Source: Dactylosporangium siamense (GTDB lineage: Bacteria > Actinomycetota > Actinomycetes > Mycobacteriales > Micromonosporaceae). Taken from it: 64,000 bases of DNA. The position numbers and the translations under genes were made by a program. The DNA is taken from the NCBI RefSeq assembly GCF_016862795.1, contig NZ_BONQ01000132.1, forward strand, positions 1 to 64,000, given 5' to 3'. A model generated the notes under the pieces. It searched no databases and was not told the DNA's origin. It worked only from the letters and a program-made list of their open reading frames with translations. Shown here piece by piece: positions 50,576-60,139 of the stretch. Positions within the stretch are counted from its first letter, which is position 1. Each line of letters opens with the position of its first letter.

Positions 50576-52390
50576 GTGATCCCCGACGATCTGCCGGCCG
50601 CCCCCGGCGAGCTCACCGCCCAGCCCGGCGAGCCACTCCTGCCGATGCCCGAGGCGGACGGGCCGGTCATCCAGGTCGGCGACCGGCCGAACGCGCTGGA
50701 TCCCGACCAGATGGGGTTCACCCCGCGGCGGGCCGTGCCGTGGTTGAGTCCGGTGCTGCTGAGCGGGACCGCGGTGCGGGTCGTGCTGGCCGACCTGTTC
50801 GGGGCCTACCTGGACAAGCGGGAGCTGCAGGACTCGATGCCGGACCGGATCATGCGGGAGGCGCCGGGCTTCACGGGTGAGCTGGGTGCCGCGGAGGACG
50901 AGATCGTCGAGATCCCCGACGGGGAGCTGTGGGTCGACTACTGCGCCGACACGGGCGACGGGTTCAACGCCACGTACTCCATCGCGTACCTGCTGGCGCA
51001 GCGCTCGCTGAGCGTCGAGGGGCACGAGCTGCCGCGTGGCGAGGTGCTCGTGCTCGGCGGGGACCAGGTCTATCCGACGGCGAGCGGGCAGCAGTACGAG
51101 GACCGGTTCAAGGGTCCGTTCCGCGCCGCGTTCCCCGACCCGCCCGAGGACGAGCCGCGGCCGCGGATGTACGCGGTGCCCGGCAACCATGACTGGTATG
51201 ACGGGCTGACCGCGTTCCTGCGGCTGTTCGTCCGTGGCGGCGAGGGCAAGATCGGCGGCTGGCAGACCCGCCAGTCGCGGTCCTACTTCGCGATCCAGCT
51301 GCCCAACCGGTGGTGGATCCTGGGCACGGACGTGCAGGCGGGCGCGTACATCGACGATCCGCAGCTGCGGTACTTCAACCGGGTCGCGGCGCGGCTCGGC
51401 CCCGGCGACAAGGTCATCATCTGCCCGCCGTCGCCGAGCTGGGTGGAGGCGCAGGAGGACCGCAAGGCGTATGACAGCCTCGACTACTTCGTGCGGACCG
51501 TGATCACGCCGACGGGTGCCGACGTGAAGCTGATGTTGTCGGGCGACCTGCACCACTACGCCCGGTACGAGGGGGCCGACCGGCAGCTGATCACGTGCGG
51601 TGGCGGCGGCGCGTACCTGTACCCGACACACGAGCTGCCGCAGCGGCTCGAGGTGCCGCCCCGGCGTTCGCTGGTGCGCAACGCCAGCCCGTCGCAGTGG
51701 TTCGACTTCAAGGCGGCCTACCCGAGCAGGGCCCGGTCGCGCGGGCTCTCGCTGGGGGTCTTCTGGCGGGTGCCGTGGCGAAACCCCATGTTCCTCGGGC
51801 TGCTCGGCGTGCTGCAGACCCTGACGATGCTCGCCTTCGTCAACGCCGCCGACCGCGTCATCTCCGGCACCGAGCAGCGCCTGGTCACCATTCCCGCGAT
51901 CATGATGGTGCTGATCGACGTGCTCAGCGCGTACTTCCTCGCCATGCCGGGCGTCGCCGGGAAACGCAGACCCAGGCACTGGATCCTCGGCCTCGGGCAC
52001 GGCGCCGCGTTCGTCGGCATCGCCGTGCTCGGCACCTGGGCCTGGCTGAACCTGCCGTTCGTCGACCAGGCCTGGCCGTTGCCGCTGCTGATCGCGATCG
52101 TGCTGTACTTCCCGCTGTCGTGCGTCGCCGCCGGTGAGCTGTTCGCGCTGTACCTGCTGATCGCCTCGAAGTTCGGGGTCAACCTCAACGAGCTGTTCGC
52201 CGGTCAGGGCATCACCGGCTACAAGGGCTTCCTGCGACTGCGGTTCGGCGCCGACGGCACCCTGACGATCTACCCGATCGGCGTGGACCGCACCGCCCGC
52301 CGCTGGCAGGCGCAGCCGGCGGGCTCCTGGTTCGCGCCCCGCAAGCCGCTGAAACTGCGCCTCATGGAGCCTCCGGTCGAGATCCGCTAG
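50576..52390 (+). CDS. Membrane metallophosphoesterase
   Basis: About 604 residues. A calcineurin-type metallophosphoesterase occupies about 120-350 with recognisable metal-site motifs: GGDQVYPTA, VPGNHDWYDG and LSGDLHHYARY (the first D-x-H motif is replaced by CADTGDG). Four or five transmembrane helices follow at about 395-540 (FLGLLGVLQTLTMLAFV, AFVGIAVLGTWAWLNLP), then a soluble tail. The substrate is unknown; a membrane-associated phosphodiester is plausible. Two starts are possible: GTG 50576, chosen here, which may be leaderless, and TTG 50555, for which GAGGGG is too close. Its stop overlaps the convergent small gene by 4 bases (CTAG). Confidence 0.85.
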   Translation: MIPDDLPAAPGELTAQPGEPLLPMPEADGPVIQVGDRPNALDPDQMGFTPRRAVPWLSPVLLSGTAVRVVLADLFGAYLDKRELQDSMPDRIMREAPGFTGELGAAEDEIVEIPDGELWVDYCADTGDGFNATYSIAYLLAQRSLSVEGHELPRGEVLVLGGDQVYPTASGQQYEDRFKGPFRAAFPDPPEDEPRPRMYAVPGNHDWYDGLTAFLRLFVRGGEGKIGGWQTRQSRSYFAIQLPNRWWILGTDVQAGAYIDDPQLRYFNRVAARLGPGDKVIICPPSPSWVEAQEDRKAYDSLDYFVRTVITPTGADVKLMLSGDLHHYARYEGADRQLITCGGGGAYLYPTHELPQRLEVPPRRSLVRNASPSQWFDFKAAYPSRARSRGLSLGVFWRVPWRNPMFLGLLGVLQTLTMLAFVNAADRVISGTEQRLVTIPAIMMVLIDVLSAYFLAMPGVAGKRRPRHWILGLGHGAAFVGIAVLGTWAWLNLPFVDQAWPLPLLIAIVLYFPLSCVAAGELFALYLLIASKFGVNLNELFAGQGITGYKGFLRLRFGADGTLTIYPIGVDRTARRWQAQPAGSWFAPRKPLKLRLMEPPVEIR

Positions 52391-52959
52391 AGCCGCCGGC
52401 CCCGCGAGACGGCCGGCAGGTAGGTGCAGCGCAGGCCGGTGCGCACGGTGTGGCGCAGGTGGCCGCCGATGACCTCGTCGGCGGCGGCGACGCGGGTGAG
52501 CGCGCGCCGGATCGCCTTGCCGACGGAGATCCGGGCGCGCTCCGCCTCGTCGGCGAAGCGGCGCGGCCGGCCGGCCAGCCCGGCCGCGGCCGTGAGCTCT
52601 TCGATGAGCCAGGCGCGTTCCTCCCTGGCCCGCTCGGCGCGGGCCAGGTCGTTGCGCGCGTCGCTCTCCTCGATGGCGGCGTCCAGTTCGGTCAGTCGTC
52701 GCCGGTACGCGTCGCGGGCCACGTCGTCGAGCACCGGCTGGGCGGTCGCCGGTGGGTTCACGGCGCGCACGGGCCCGGCGGCGAGGTCGGCGGCCGGGAT
52801 CTCGTAGCCGGGGTTGGCGATGAGCTCGGCCAGGTATGCCATGCCCCGGCTGTCCTCCAGCAGCACCGTGCCCGGGCCGAGGCGAAGCTCCCAGTAGAGG
52901 CCGCGACGCCGGCACGTCAGCACGGTGTCGAGCAGCACGCTGTCGAGTTGGAATCCCAT
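52387..52959 (-). CDS. Stand-alone copy of a regulator C-terminal domain
   Basis: 190 residues, soluble. It resembles the C-terminal domain often found in large actinobacterial regulators and ATP-binding proteins. That domain starts with a strand-rich part (WELRLGPGTVLLEDSRGMAYLAELI), then has a charged helical pair (LDAAIEESDARNDLARAERAREERAWLIEEL) and ends ADEAERARISVGKAIRRALTRV ... HLRHTVRTGLRCTYLP. Here the N-terminal regulatory part is absent. It may be a modulator of a full-length relative. The ATG at 52959 fits the domain start; the frame is open further upstream but without resemblance. Two tandem CTGACGCGGC repeats lie upstream. Confidence 0.7.
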   Translation of the reverse strand: MGFQLDSVLLDTVLTCRRRGLYWELRLGPGTVLLEDSRGMAYLAELIANPGYEIPAADLAAGPVRAVNPPATAQPVLDDVARDAYRRRLTELDAAIEESDARNDLARAERAREERAWLIEELTAAAGLAGRPRRFADEAERARISVGKAIRRALTRVAAADEVIGGHLRHTVRTGLRCTYLPAVSRGRRL

Positions 52960-52992
52960 GCGTCCACGGTCGCGCGCGGTGCTGCCGTGCCC

Positions 52993-53013
52993 CTGACGCG
53001 GCGCTGACGCGGC
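52993..53013. repeat. Tandem 11-bp repeat upstream of small regulator-like gene
   Basis: CTGACGCGGC occurs at 52993-53002 and 53004-53013 with an 11-bp period, one helical turn. It lies 34 bases ahead of the small gene's ATG on the minus strand. Direct repeats with this spacing are used by some actinobacterial regulators, so it may be an operator. TGACGCG is also the core of the palindromes at 12988-13016. Confidence 0.4.
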
Positions 53014-53061
53014 AGCGGCGGCCCGGGTCACCGAGCCGCCGCGCACCACCCGATCGCGAGG

Positions 53062-56000
53062 TCAGAAGATGTCCCAGACCTTGCCGGCGGCCCAGCTCAC
53101 GCCGCGCCAGGCGGAGGTGGCCATCCCGCCCACGGTCCGGCCGGTCGACTCGGTCACCGCCCAGCCCGCCGCGGCGACCCCGCCGATCGGCGAGTGTCCG
53201 CCGGTGATCCAGTGGACCGGGTCGAGGAACTCGCCGACCGCCGCCGCGTGATCGTTGATCTCGTCGCGGTTGGCGTGGTACGTCCGCGCCACCGTGTACG
53301 CCGCGGTGGGGGCGAAGGTGACCGGGTTGCTGAAGCCGGCCGAGACCCCGGCGGTCTCGGCGACCTTCTTCGCCGCCGAGCCGTACTGGTGGGCCGACAG
53401 GTCGTCGAGGACCGAGTGGGCCACGTCGAGCAGGCCCAGCGCGCCGAGGACGCCCACGACGGTGCCTCCGGTGCGCAGGAGCCCGGGCGCCTTCGCGCGG
53501 ACGCCGGCCGGATCCACCGCCTTCGGACCGCCGCCCGACCTCGCCGGCTCAGGGGCGCTCGGCGCGGGCTCGGCGGCGGGCGCCGCCTTCTGGGCGCCGC
53601 CGCCACCCCCGCCGCCTTTCGGGCCACCACCGCCACCACGGCGACCGCCACCACCACCACCGATGCGGGGTCCCCACAGCGCGTTTCGGCCGGCCAGGAG
53701 CCTGGACAGCAGTACCTCCCGCCAGGGCGTCTGCCGGAAGTTTCCCTTCGAACCGTCCTGGAACGACCGTCGCACCCGTTCCTCGAGCATGCCCCGTTCC
53801 TGGTTCAGGTCGGCGGCGCGGCGCAACTTCTCCTGGATGACCTCGAACCGCTCCTGGGCGGCGCCGCCGGGACGCCCGTGCAGGAGCCGGTCGGCCACCT
53901 CGCTGTTCGCGTCGATCAGGTCGTGCCGGAGCTGCCGCACGCCGCCCGGATTTTCCCGGGCGAACTGCTCGGACGCGTCGGCGTTGGCGTTGGCGTTGTC
54001 GATGAGGGTGCGCTGCGCGTTGGTCAGGCCGTCCGGGCTCAGGCCCGTCGGATCGACCAGGGCGAGCGGGTTCGACGCCGCGTACTCGTACGGGCTCTGC
54101 TCCGGTGTCCGGGCCGCCAGGGGATCCACGCTCGCCCACCGGGCCAGCCACGGCATCAGGTAGCGGGCCTGGTGATATGCCAGACCGCTCTCCTCGTCGC
54201 GTTCCTTGCCGGTGTACCGGTACCGCTTGCGCGCGTAGCTGCCGAAGCTGGTCTCCCCATAGGGCGTGAACTCCTCCCGGTTGGTGAGGTCCCCGGCCGC
54301 GTCGACGACCGCGGTCGAGCTGCCCAGGTGGTCGCCGAGCTGGAACGCCGTGGCCGGGCCCCGGTCATCGGGGTGGGCCGCGCCGATCCGGACGATCGCG
54401 ATGCGTTTCTGGTCGTCGGACACGTGGACGTGGTTGTTCGCGCCGCCGGCCCAGCGGTGCTCCTCGAACATGGCGTCGACGTAGTGCGTCACCTCCACCG
54501 CGCCGCCCTGCCGCCGGACCAGCTTCTTCACCCGGGCACCGGTGGCGTCGTAGAGGTACTGGGCATGCACCGACGGCTCGGCGCCCGGGGTGGCGGTGCC
54601 GAAGGCGGCCAGCCGGCCCGCGTGGTCCCAGTCGAAGCGCCGCGAGCCGGTCTCGGCGACCAGGTTGCCACCGGCGTCGAAGGCGTAGTCGTAGCCGGTG
54701 GCGCCGATCGTCATGCGGGCGAGCGCGTTGCCGCCGGGTGCGGTCGTGAAGGTCCGGGTGAAGCCGCCGGCCGCGGCGTGCGCCAGGCTCAGCAGGTTGC
54801 CGAGCTCGTCGTAGCCGTACGTCTCCGTGTAGGCCTGCGCTCTGGTGGCGTCGGTGCCGCGCGGCAGTCCGAGCCACGGGTCACCGGTCGGCGGCGCCTG
54901 CTGCTCCCGCCCGGTCGCGGTCAGCAGCCGGTAGAGCGGGTCGTAGGAGAACCGCCGGCGCAGCGCCTGACCGGTGCCGATCAGGTTGCGCAGGATCGGG
55001 TCCGCGACCGTGAGCGCGTCCGGGTTGCCCGGGATCCCGCTGCCGGGCGTCAGGTCGTCGATACCGAGCAGGTTGCCGGCCAGGTCGTAGGCGTAGGTCT
55101 GGTCCTGGAGCACCTCGCCGCCGGGGCGGTAGCCGTCGCCGTCGGGGGTGAAGTGCTCGGTGCGCAGCCGGGCCAGCCGGGTGGTCAGCGGCTCGTACGC
55201 GTATCGGGTCAGCACCCCGTTGCCGTAGGCGAGCAGCGTCCGGTTGCCCTTCGCGTCGTAGCTGATCCGCTGGACGAAGACCGTGTCGTCGAGGCGCACC
55301 TGGTCCAGCGCGCCGGACCGGTTGTACACCGGGGTCAGCACCCGCCGCCGGCCCTCCACATCGGTCGGCAGGATGTGCCGGACGAGCCGGTTCACCGCGT
55401 CGTGCCGGTTGCTGGTCGCGTAGTCGCGCGGCTCCAGCAGCTCGGCGTCCCGGTCCGGCTGCGACTGCCCGGCCCGTGGCGCCCAGTCCGGCGCGAACGG
55501 GCGCACCTTCCAGCCGTCCCGGGCGGCGGCCTCGTAGGTGGCGAGGATCGGCGCGTCGGCGATGACCCGGCGGACCGATTCGGTCACGTTGCCCTTGAAG
55601 TCGGCCGCGCCGACCGTCACCAGGCCCGCCTCGTCGTGGTGCCGCACCGCCCGGCCGAGCAGGTTGTGCGCGCGGGCGGCGGCGCGTTCGGCCGGCGGCT
55701 GGCTCGGCGTGCCGGCGTCGCCGTACTCGAAGCGCTGCCGCAGCGTGACGGGGCCGTCGCCGTCGTCGCGGGCCCACATCCGCACCGGCCGGCGCAGGGG
55801 ATCGTAGGAGGTCAGCCGGATCGCGTCGCGGCCGTCCCGGCCCTCGATCGGCGCTCCGTCCGCGTCCGGCACGGTGACGTGCCGCCCGGCGTCGAGGCTG
55901 TCGGCCCGCCACCGCCGGCCCAGCAGGTCGACGGTGAACCGGAACGCCTCGCGGCCGAGTGGGTCCACGGTGGCCAGCAGCCTGCCCCTGATGTCGTAGC

Positions 56001-59000
56001 TGCTGCGGGTGACCAGCGCGGCGCCGCCCGGCCCGGCGCCGAGGCGGGACACCGCGCGCACGGCCCGGCCCAGCGCGTCGACCTCGACGCCGGCCGGCGT
56101 GTTCCAGTGCGCCCGGTAGCCCTCGGCCGCCTCGGGGTGGGTGCGGCCGGCGTTGTCGTTCGCGTCGTAGGTGTAGGCCTCCCAGGGGCTGCCGACGAAC
56201 GTGTCCGGGTCGGCGAGGTCCGCCGGGACGCCGATCACCACGCGGCGCTCGCTGCCGTCCGGGTTGACCGTGCGGACCTGCCGCCCGCAGGGGTCGTAGA
56301 AGAGCCGCACGAGGTTGCCCAGCTGCCCCTCCACCGGCTCGGTGTAGTCGAAACCGTTCGCGAAGAACGGCTCGTACCGGCGGATCACCCGGCCCTTGTG
56401 GTCGTAGACCTGCCAGCCGCTGACCACCACGGCGTCGCCGGCGGACCTGACCGGCAGCACCGGGGCGGCCGGGTCGTCGGGCAGGACCCCGCCGCCGGAC
56501 GTCGGGTCGCCGAACAGTGTGTCCTCGGTCTGCGTCCGGGTCTGCACGGTGCGGCCGAAGCCGTCGGAGTACTGCACGGAGACGAGCACGTCGTCGCGGT
56601 GCGCGGGATCGACCTCGGTGTCGGTGTCGTGGTGCAGGCGCTGGACGGTGCGGACCGACACCGGCGTGCCGCGCTCGGCGAACGCGGCCAGGTCGTACAC
56701 CGTGCGCAGACCCGGTTCGGTGCCGTCGCCCTCGCCGTCCTTGCCCCGGTGGAACTGGGCGGTGACCAGGCCGGCGGGTGAGAACGTCACCGAGCCGGTC
56801 GCGCCGTTGGGGTCGGTGACCGCCCGCGGGCGCAGCAGCCGCAGGTCGTGCCCGGCCGTCGTCACCAGCCCGGCGGGGTCGGTGGACGCCACCACCAGCA
56901 GGTCGTGCTCGTCGTGCTCGACGCCGCTGCGGTTGCCGAGCGGATCGAGGGAGTCGAGCTTGAGCCCGCGCGGCACGCGGCCCGGGTCGTGCACGTCGTA
57001 GCGGTGCCGGCCGACGATCACGTAGTAGCCGTCCGGGTCGGTGCGGTGCACGTATCCGGCCAGCGGTGGCAGGTCGTCGCGGAACTGCCGCGGGTATTGC
57101 GGGGTCCAGGCCGGCGCGCCGGTGGGGTCCAGGTAGGGCGGCCGGAGGTCCGGGCCGAACACGGTGTCGAGGAACGTGTCCGGGAAGGCCAGCGACTCGA
57201 CCCGGGTCGGCGCGCCGTGGTCGCCGAGCGTGCCGAGCGGGAGACCGGTGTAGGCGTCGCCGTCGTAGAACGTCCGGACGTCGGCGACGACCCGGGTGGC
57301 CACCGGCCCGGCCGAATCCAGCCCTGAGTCCAGCCCCGGGTCGAGCACCGAGTCCCGCAGCTGGGGCAGCGACAGGCCGCCCGGGGCGACCTCGACGGTC
57401 GTGGTCCGGGCCACCCGGTCCACCAGGTAGACCTCGTCGTCGTCGCGGGTGGCGTACCCGATGGTGGTCGCGGTGGCGAGGAAGGGCTCGGCGCCGGTCG
57501 CCATCGGGTCGCGGCCGCGCGGCACGGCCACGTCGAGCCGCGCGGTCGGCAGCCCGTGGGCGTTGGGCGCGGCGTGCAGCACGAAGCGGGTCAGCGGCTC
57601 GTCGCCGCGCTCCCACGCGGTGTTGCGGGAGGCGATCGGAAACGGGAAGAAGATCCTCGGGTGCTCCTGGCGCAGCCCGGCCACCGACTCGGTGACCACG
57701 TACGGCCGGTCCGCCCGGTCGGCGCCGTCCAGGGCGTAGAGCTCGGTGCGCAGCACCTGGCCGCTGAGCGCGCGCAGCGCCGTCCGGCGGGCCGCGCGGG
57801 GCAGCCCGGCGATGAGCTCCACCTGTGCCGCCGGGCGGCTCAGCAGCGGCGGGTCGACCGCGGTGTACTCGTGGCGCAGGTCCAGCTCGGTCCAGTCGCC
57901 GGCCTCGGCCCCCGCCACCGGACCGGGATGGAACCAGGTCTTCGTCACGGTCGGCGCCCCCGATGCCTCGGCGTCGCGGCGCTCGACCCGGGCGAAGCCG
58001 CGAAACTCGCGTTCCTCGCCGTCCCAGTAGCCGTGGTGGTACTCGTACTCGGTGGTGAGCCGGTTGCCGGAGATCTGGTCGGTGACCACGACCGTCGCGA
58101 CGACCTGCACCGGGAAGGGCAGGGTGGTGCGCCACCGGGTGACCGGGTCGGCCGCGTCGCGCAGGTGGTCCACGGTGGACGACCGGTAGCGCACCGTGGT
58201 CCGCGCGCCGAGGTGGTTGTCCAGGCCGGTGAGCAGATACGGCTTGACCCCGCCGGTGAGGTCCAGGAAGCGCGGGCGCTCTGCTGTACCGCCGCGCCCG
58301 TGGCTGTACAGCAGGCCGCTGACGCCGGTGCCGTGCACGTCGGCGAGCTGGAGGCCGTCGCCGTCGGCCACGTGCGGGGTGCCGGCGACGGTCACCGGCT
58401 GCTCGGTCCAGCCGTTGCCGGACATGTTGCCCCACACCATGACCCGGCCGTCGGCGACGTAGACGAGGTCCGCGGCGCCGTCGCCGTCGACGTCGCCGAG
58501 GAGCAGCCGGCGGGGGTCGAAGCCGTCCGGCAGCCGCGGCGACCGGCGCATGGTGACCTTCGCGCCCCAGCGGCCGTGGCCGAGGTTCGGCCAGTAGGCG
58601 ATGCTGCCGCTGCGCAGCAGGACCAGGTCGGACAGGCCGTCGCCGGTCATGTCGGCGAGGCGCACCCGCGGGTCGGCCAGGTCGAGCTCGGCCGCCGGGC
58701 CGGCGCTGGACGTGGTGCGTTGCCAGGCGAGCGCCGGATCGCGGTCGTTGAACCAGGCCTCGAGCCGGGTGCCGGACCGCAGCACGTCGGTCAGGCCGTC
58801 GCCGTCGAGGTCGACCAGCCGGACGTTCGGGTCGGACAGGCGGACGGCGGGGGCCACCCGGTACCGCTGGAACGACCGCCGCGACCAGCCGCCGCCGAAC
58901 GTCATCGGGTGATACCCGGACAGGCCCGCCGCCACGAGATCGGCGCGGCCGTCGCCGTCGGCGTCCATCAGCATGACCCCGTCGCTGCCCAGCTCCGCCG

Positions 59001-60129
59001 GCGGCGATTCGGCCAGCAGCCGCGGGAGCTCGAACCGGCCGCCGCCGGCGTTGCGCCAGTAGCGGCGGACCGCGCCCAGCTCCACGACGTCGGGCAGGCC
59101 CGCGCCGCGCAGGTCCACCAGCGCGAACGTCCGGTCGCTCAGGTTCGCGGCGGGCAGGCCGGGGCCGGTCAGCGGCTGGAACCGCCGACCGGCCGGCTCG
59201 AACGCCGAGTAGTCGAACGTCAGCGGCGGCATCGCCTCGACCGCGTCGCCGTCGATGCCGACCGAGGTCACGCCGGCAAGCAGCGACACCCCGTTGAACG
59301 GGGCCTGCCGGTAGGACAGCCGGTATTCGTGGGCGACCCGGGTGACACCGTCGGCGGCGTGGGTGCTGATCCGGACGGTGTCGCAGCGCAGCGCCGTGCG
59401 CAGGGCGAAGCCCGCCCGGTGCGCCGAGAACGGGTCGGGCCGGGCCGAGTGCTCGAAGTCGACGGTGACCAGGAACGCGGGCGCGGACCGGTCGCCGTAG
59501 TCGGCGTAGGAGATGCGCGACAGCAGCGGCTGGCCCTCGTCGAGGAGGTAGGCGTATCGGACGAGATTGCCGAACGGGTCGGCCGTCTCGGTGATCCGCC
59601 AGCCGAACACGTGGCCCGGTGCCTGCGGGTCGGCGAACACGGCCGGGTCCCGCCAGTCCGCCGGCGCGCCGTCCGGCCGCGCGGTGCCGTACCGGGTGCG
59701 GCCGCCGTCGGCGCCGCGGACCTCCCAGTAGTCGCCGGTGCCGTCCTTGACGTGCTCGATGCGGGCGAACAGGCCCTCGGTCCGGGGCCGGTACCGCACC
59801 CGGCCCGGGTAGCTGCCCGCCACCGGCACCAGGTCCTCGGCGCCGGACAGGACGAACACGTCGCGGTCGTCGTCGTAGCGTGGCACGCCCCTGGTGGTCT
59901 TGCGGCTCACCCCGGGCAGGCTGAGCTGCCAGCCCAGCCCGAACGGGCCGTTGCCGGTCCCGGAGCCGTACGCCAGCGCGAGGTGCGGCTGCACCCCGTG
60001 CCGCCCGGCCGGGATCGCGATCGGGACCGAGAACTGCCCGGTGCCGGTGAACTGGTCGGACGAGAACGACTCGCCCAGGCCGCCGATCGCGCCGCCGCCC
60101 TTCGGGAGGCTGATCACATCTGCGCTCAT
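53062..60129 (-). CDS. Tc toxin TcB-TcC fusion (SpvB/RHS) with unknown tail
   Basis: 2355 residues. Order: an SpvB-type N-terminal domain (LPKGGGAIGGLGESFSSDQFTG onward); VCBS/FG-GAP-like segments (DADGDGRADLVAAG, LDGDGLTDVLRSG, MTGDGLSDLV, DVDGDGAADLVYV); a TcB middle region (EYHHGYWDGEEREFRGFARVE); RHS/YD repeats; and the conserved RHS end with YLMPWLARWASVDPLA and DPTGL (about 2026-2030), where such proteins self-cleave. The final 325 residues are the variable toxin region: a charged helical part, a Gly-rich linker and a hydrophobic helical part (GTVVGVLGALGLLDVAHSVL). In Tc complexes TcB-TcC forms a cocoon that the TcA needle delivers. ATG 60129 follows the TcA stop by 10 bases with GGGACG between. 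I recognise no family for the tail. Confidence 0.92.
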   Translation of the reverse strand: MSADVISLPKGGGAIGGLGESFSSDQFTGTGQFSVPIAIPAGRHGVQPHLALAYGSGTGNGPFGLGWQLSLPGVSRKTTRGVPRYDDDRDVFVLSGAEDLVPVAGSYPGRVRYRPRTEGLFARIEHVKDGTGDYWEVRGADGGRTRYGTARPDGAPADWRDPAVFADPQAPGHVFGWRITETADPFGNLVRYAYLLDEGQPLLSRISYADYGDRSAPAFLVTVDFEHSARPDPFSAHRAGFALRTALRCDTVRISTHAADGVTRVAHEYRLSYRQAPFNGVSLLAGVTSVGIDGDAVEAMPPLTFDYSAFEPAGRRFQPLTGPGLPAANLSDRTFALVDLRGAGLPDVVELGAVRRYWRNAGGGRFELPRLLAESPPAELGSDGVMLMDADGDGRADLVAAGLSGYHPMTFGGGWSRRSFQRYRVAPAVRLSDPNVRLVDLDGDGLTDVLRSGTRLEAWFNDRDPALAWQRTTSSAGPAAELDLADPRVRLADMTGDGLSDLVLLRSGSIAYWPNLGHGRWGAKVTMRRSPRLPDGFDPRRLLLGDVDGDGAADLVYVADGRVMVWGNMSGNGWTEQPVTVAGTPHVADGDGLQLADVHGTGVSGLLYSHGRGGTAERPRFLDLTGGVKPYLLTGLDNHLGARTTVRYRSSTVDHLRDAADPVTRWRTTLPFPVQVVATVVVTDQISGNRLTTEYEYHHGYWDGEEREFRGFARVERRDAEASGAPTVTKTWFHPGPVAGAEAGDWTELDLRHEYTAVDPPLLSRPAAQVELIAGLPRAARRTALRALSGQVLRTELYALDGADRADRPYVVTESVAGLRQEHPRIFFPFPIASRNTAWERGDEPLTRFVLHAAPNAHGLPTARLDVAVPRGRDPMATGAEPFLATATTIGYATRDDDEVYLVDRVARTTTVEVAPGGLSLPQLRDSVLDPGLDSGLDSAGPVATRVVADVRTFYDGDAYTGLPLGTLGDHGAPTRVESLAFPDTFLDTVFGPDLRPPYLDPTGAPAWTPQYPRQFRDDLPPLAGYVHRTDPDGYYVIVGRHRYDVHDPGRVPRGLKLDSLDPLGNRSGVEHDEHDLLVVASTDPAGLVTTAGHDLRLLRPRAVTDPNGATGSVTFSPAGLVTAQFHRGKDGEGDGTEPGLRTVYDLAAFAERGTPVSVRTVQRLHHDTDTEVDPAHRDDVLVSVQYSDGFGRTVQTRTQTEDTLFGDPTSGGGVLPDDPAAPVLPVRSAGDAVVVSGWQVYDHKGRVIRRYEPFFANGFDYTEPVEGQLGNLVRLFYDPCGRQVRTVNPDGSERRVVIGVPADLADPDTFVGSPWEAYTYDANDNAGRTHPEAAEGYRAHWNTPAGVEVDALGRAVRAVSRLGAGPGGAALVTRSSYDIRGRLLATVDPLGREAFRFTVDLLGRRWRADSLDAGRHVTVPDADGAPIEGRDGRDAIRLTSYDPLRRPVRMWARDDGDGPVTLRQRFEYGDAGTPSQPPAERAAARAHNLLGRAVRHHDEAGLVTVGAADFKGNVTESVRRVIADAPILATYEAAARDGWKVRPFAPDWAPRAGQSQPDRDAELLEPRDYATSNRHDAVNRLVRHILPTDVEGRRRVLTPVYNRSGALDQVRLDDTVFVQRISYDAKGNRTLLAYGNGVLTRYAYEPLTTRLARLRTEHFTPDGDGYRPGGEVLQDQTYAYDLAGNLLGIDDLTPGSGIPGNPDALTVADPILRNLIGTGQALRRRFSYDPLYRLLTATGREQQAPPTGDPWLGLPRGTDATRAQAYTETYGYDELGNLLSLAHAAAGGFTRTFTTAPGGNALARMTIGATGYDYAFDAGGNLVAETGSRRFDWDHAGRLAAFGTATPGAEPSVHAQYLYDATGARVKKLVRRQGGAVEVTHYVDAMFEEHRWAGGANNHVHVSDDQKRIAIVRIGAAHPDDRGPATAFQLGDHLGSSTAVVDAAGDLTNREEFTPYGETSFGSYARKRYRYTGKERDEESGLAYHQARYLMPWLARWASVDPLAARTPEQSPYEYAASNPLALVDPTGLSPDGLTNAQRTLIDNANANADASEQFARENPGGVRQLRHDLIDANSEVADRLLHGRPGGAAQERFEVIQEKLRRAADLNQERGMLEERVRRSFQDGSKGNFRQTPWREVLLSRLLAGRNALWGPRIGGGGGGRRGGGGGPKGGGGGGGAQKAAPAAEPAPSAPEPARSGGGPKAVDPAGVRAKAPGLLRTGGTVVGVLGALGLLDVAHSVLDDLSAHQYGSAAKKVAETAGVSAGFSNPVTFAPTAAYTVARTYHANRDEINDHAAAVGEFLDPVHWITGGHSPIGGVAAAGWAVTESTGRTVGGMATSAWRGVSWAAGKVWDIF

Positions 60130-60139
60130 GGTCGCGTCC

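Noticed and set aside
53194..56781. A plus-strand frame of about 1200 codons opposite the Tc fusion gene
   Set aside because: Shadow of the RHS coding strand; no ribosome-binding site or recognisable domain.
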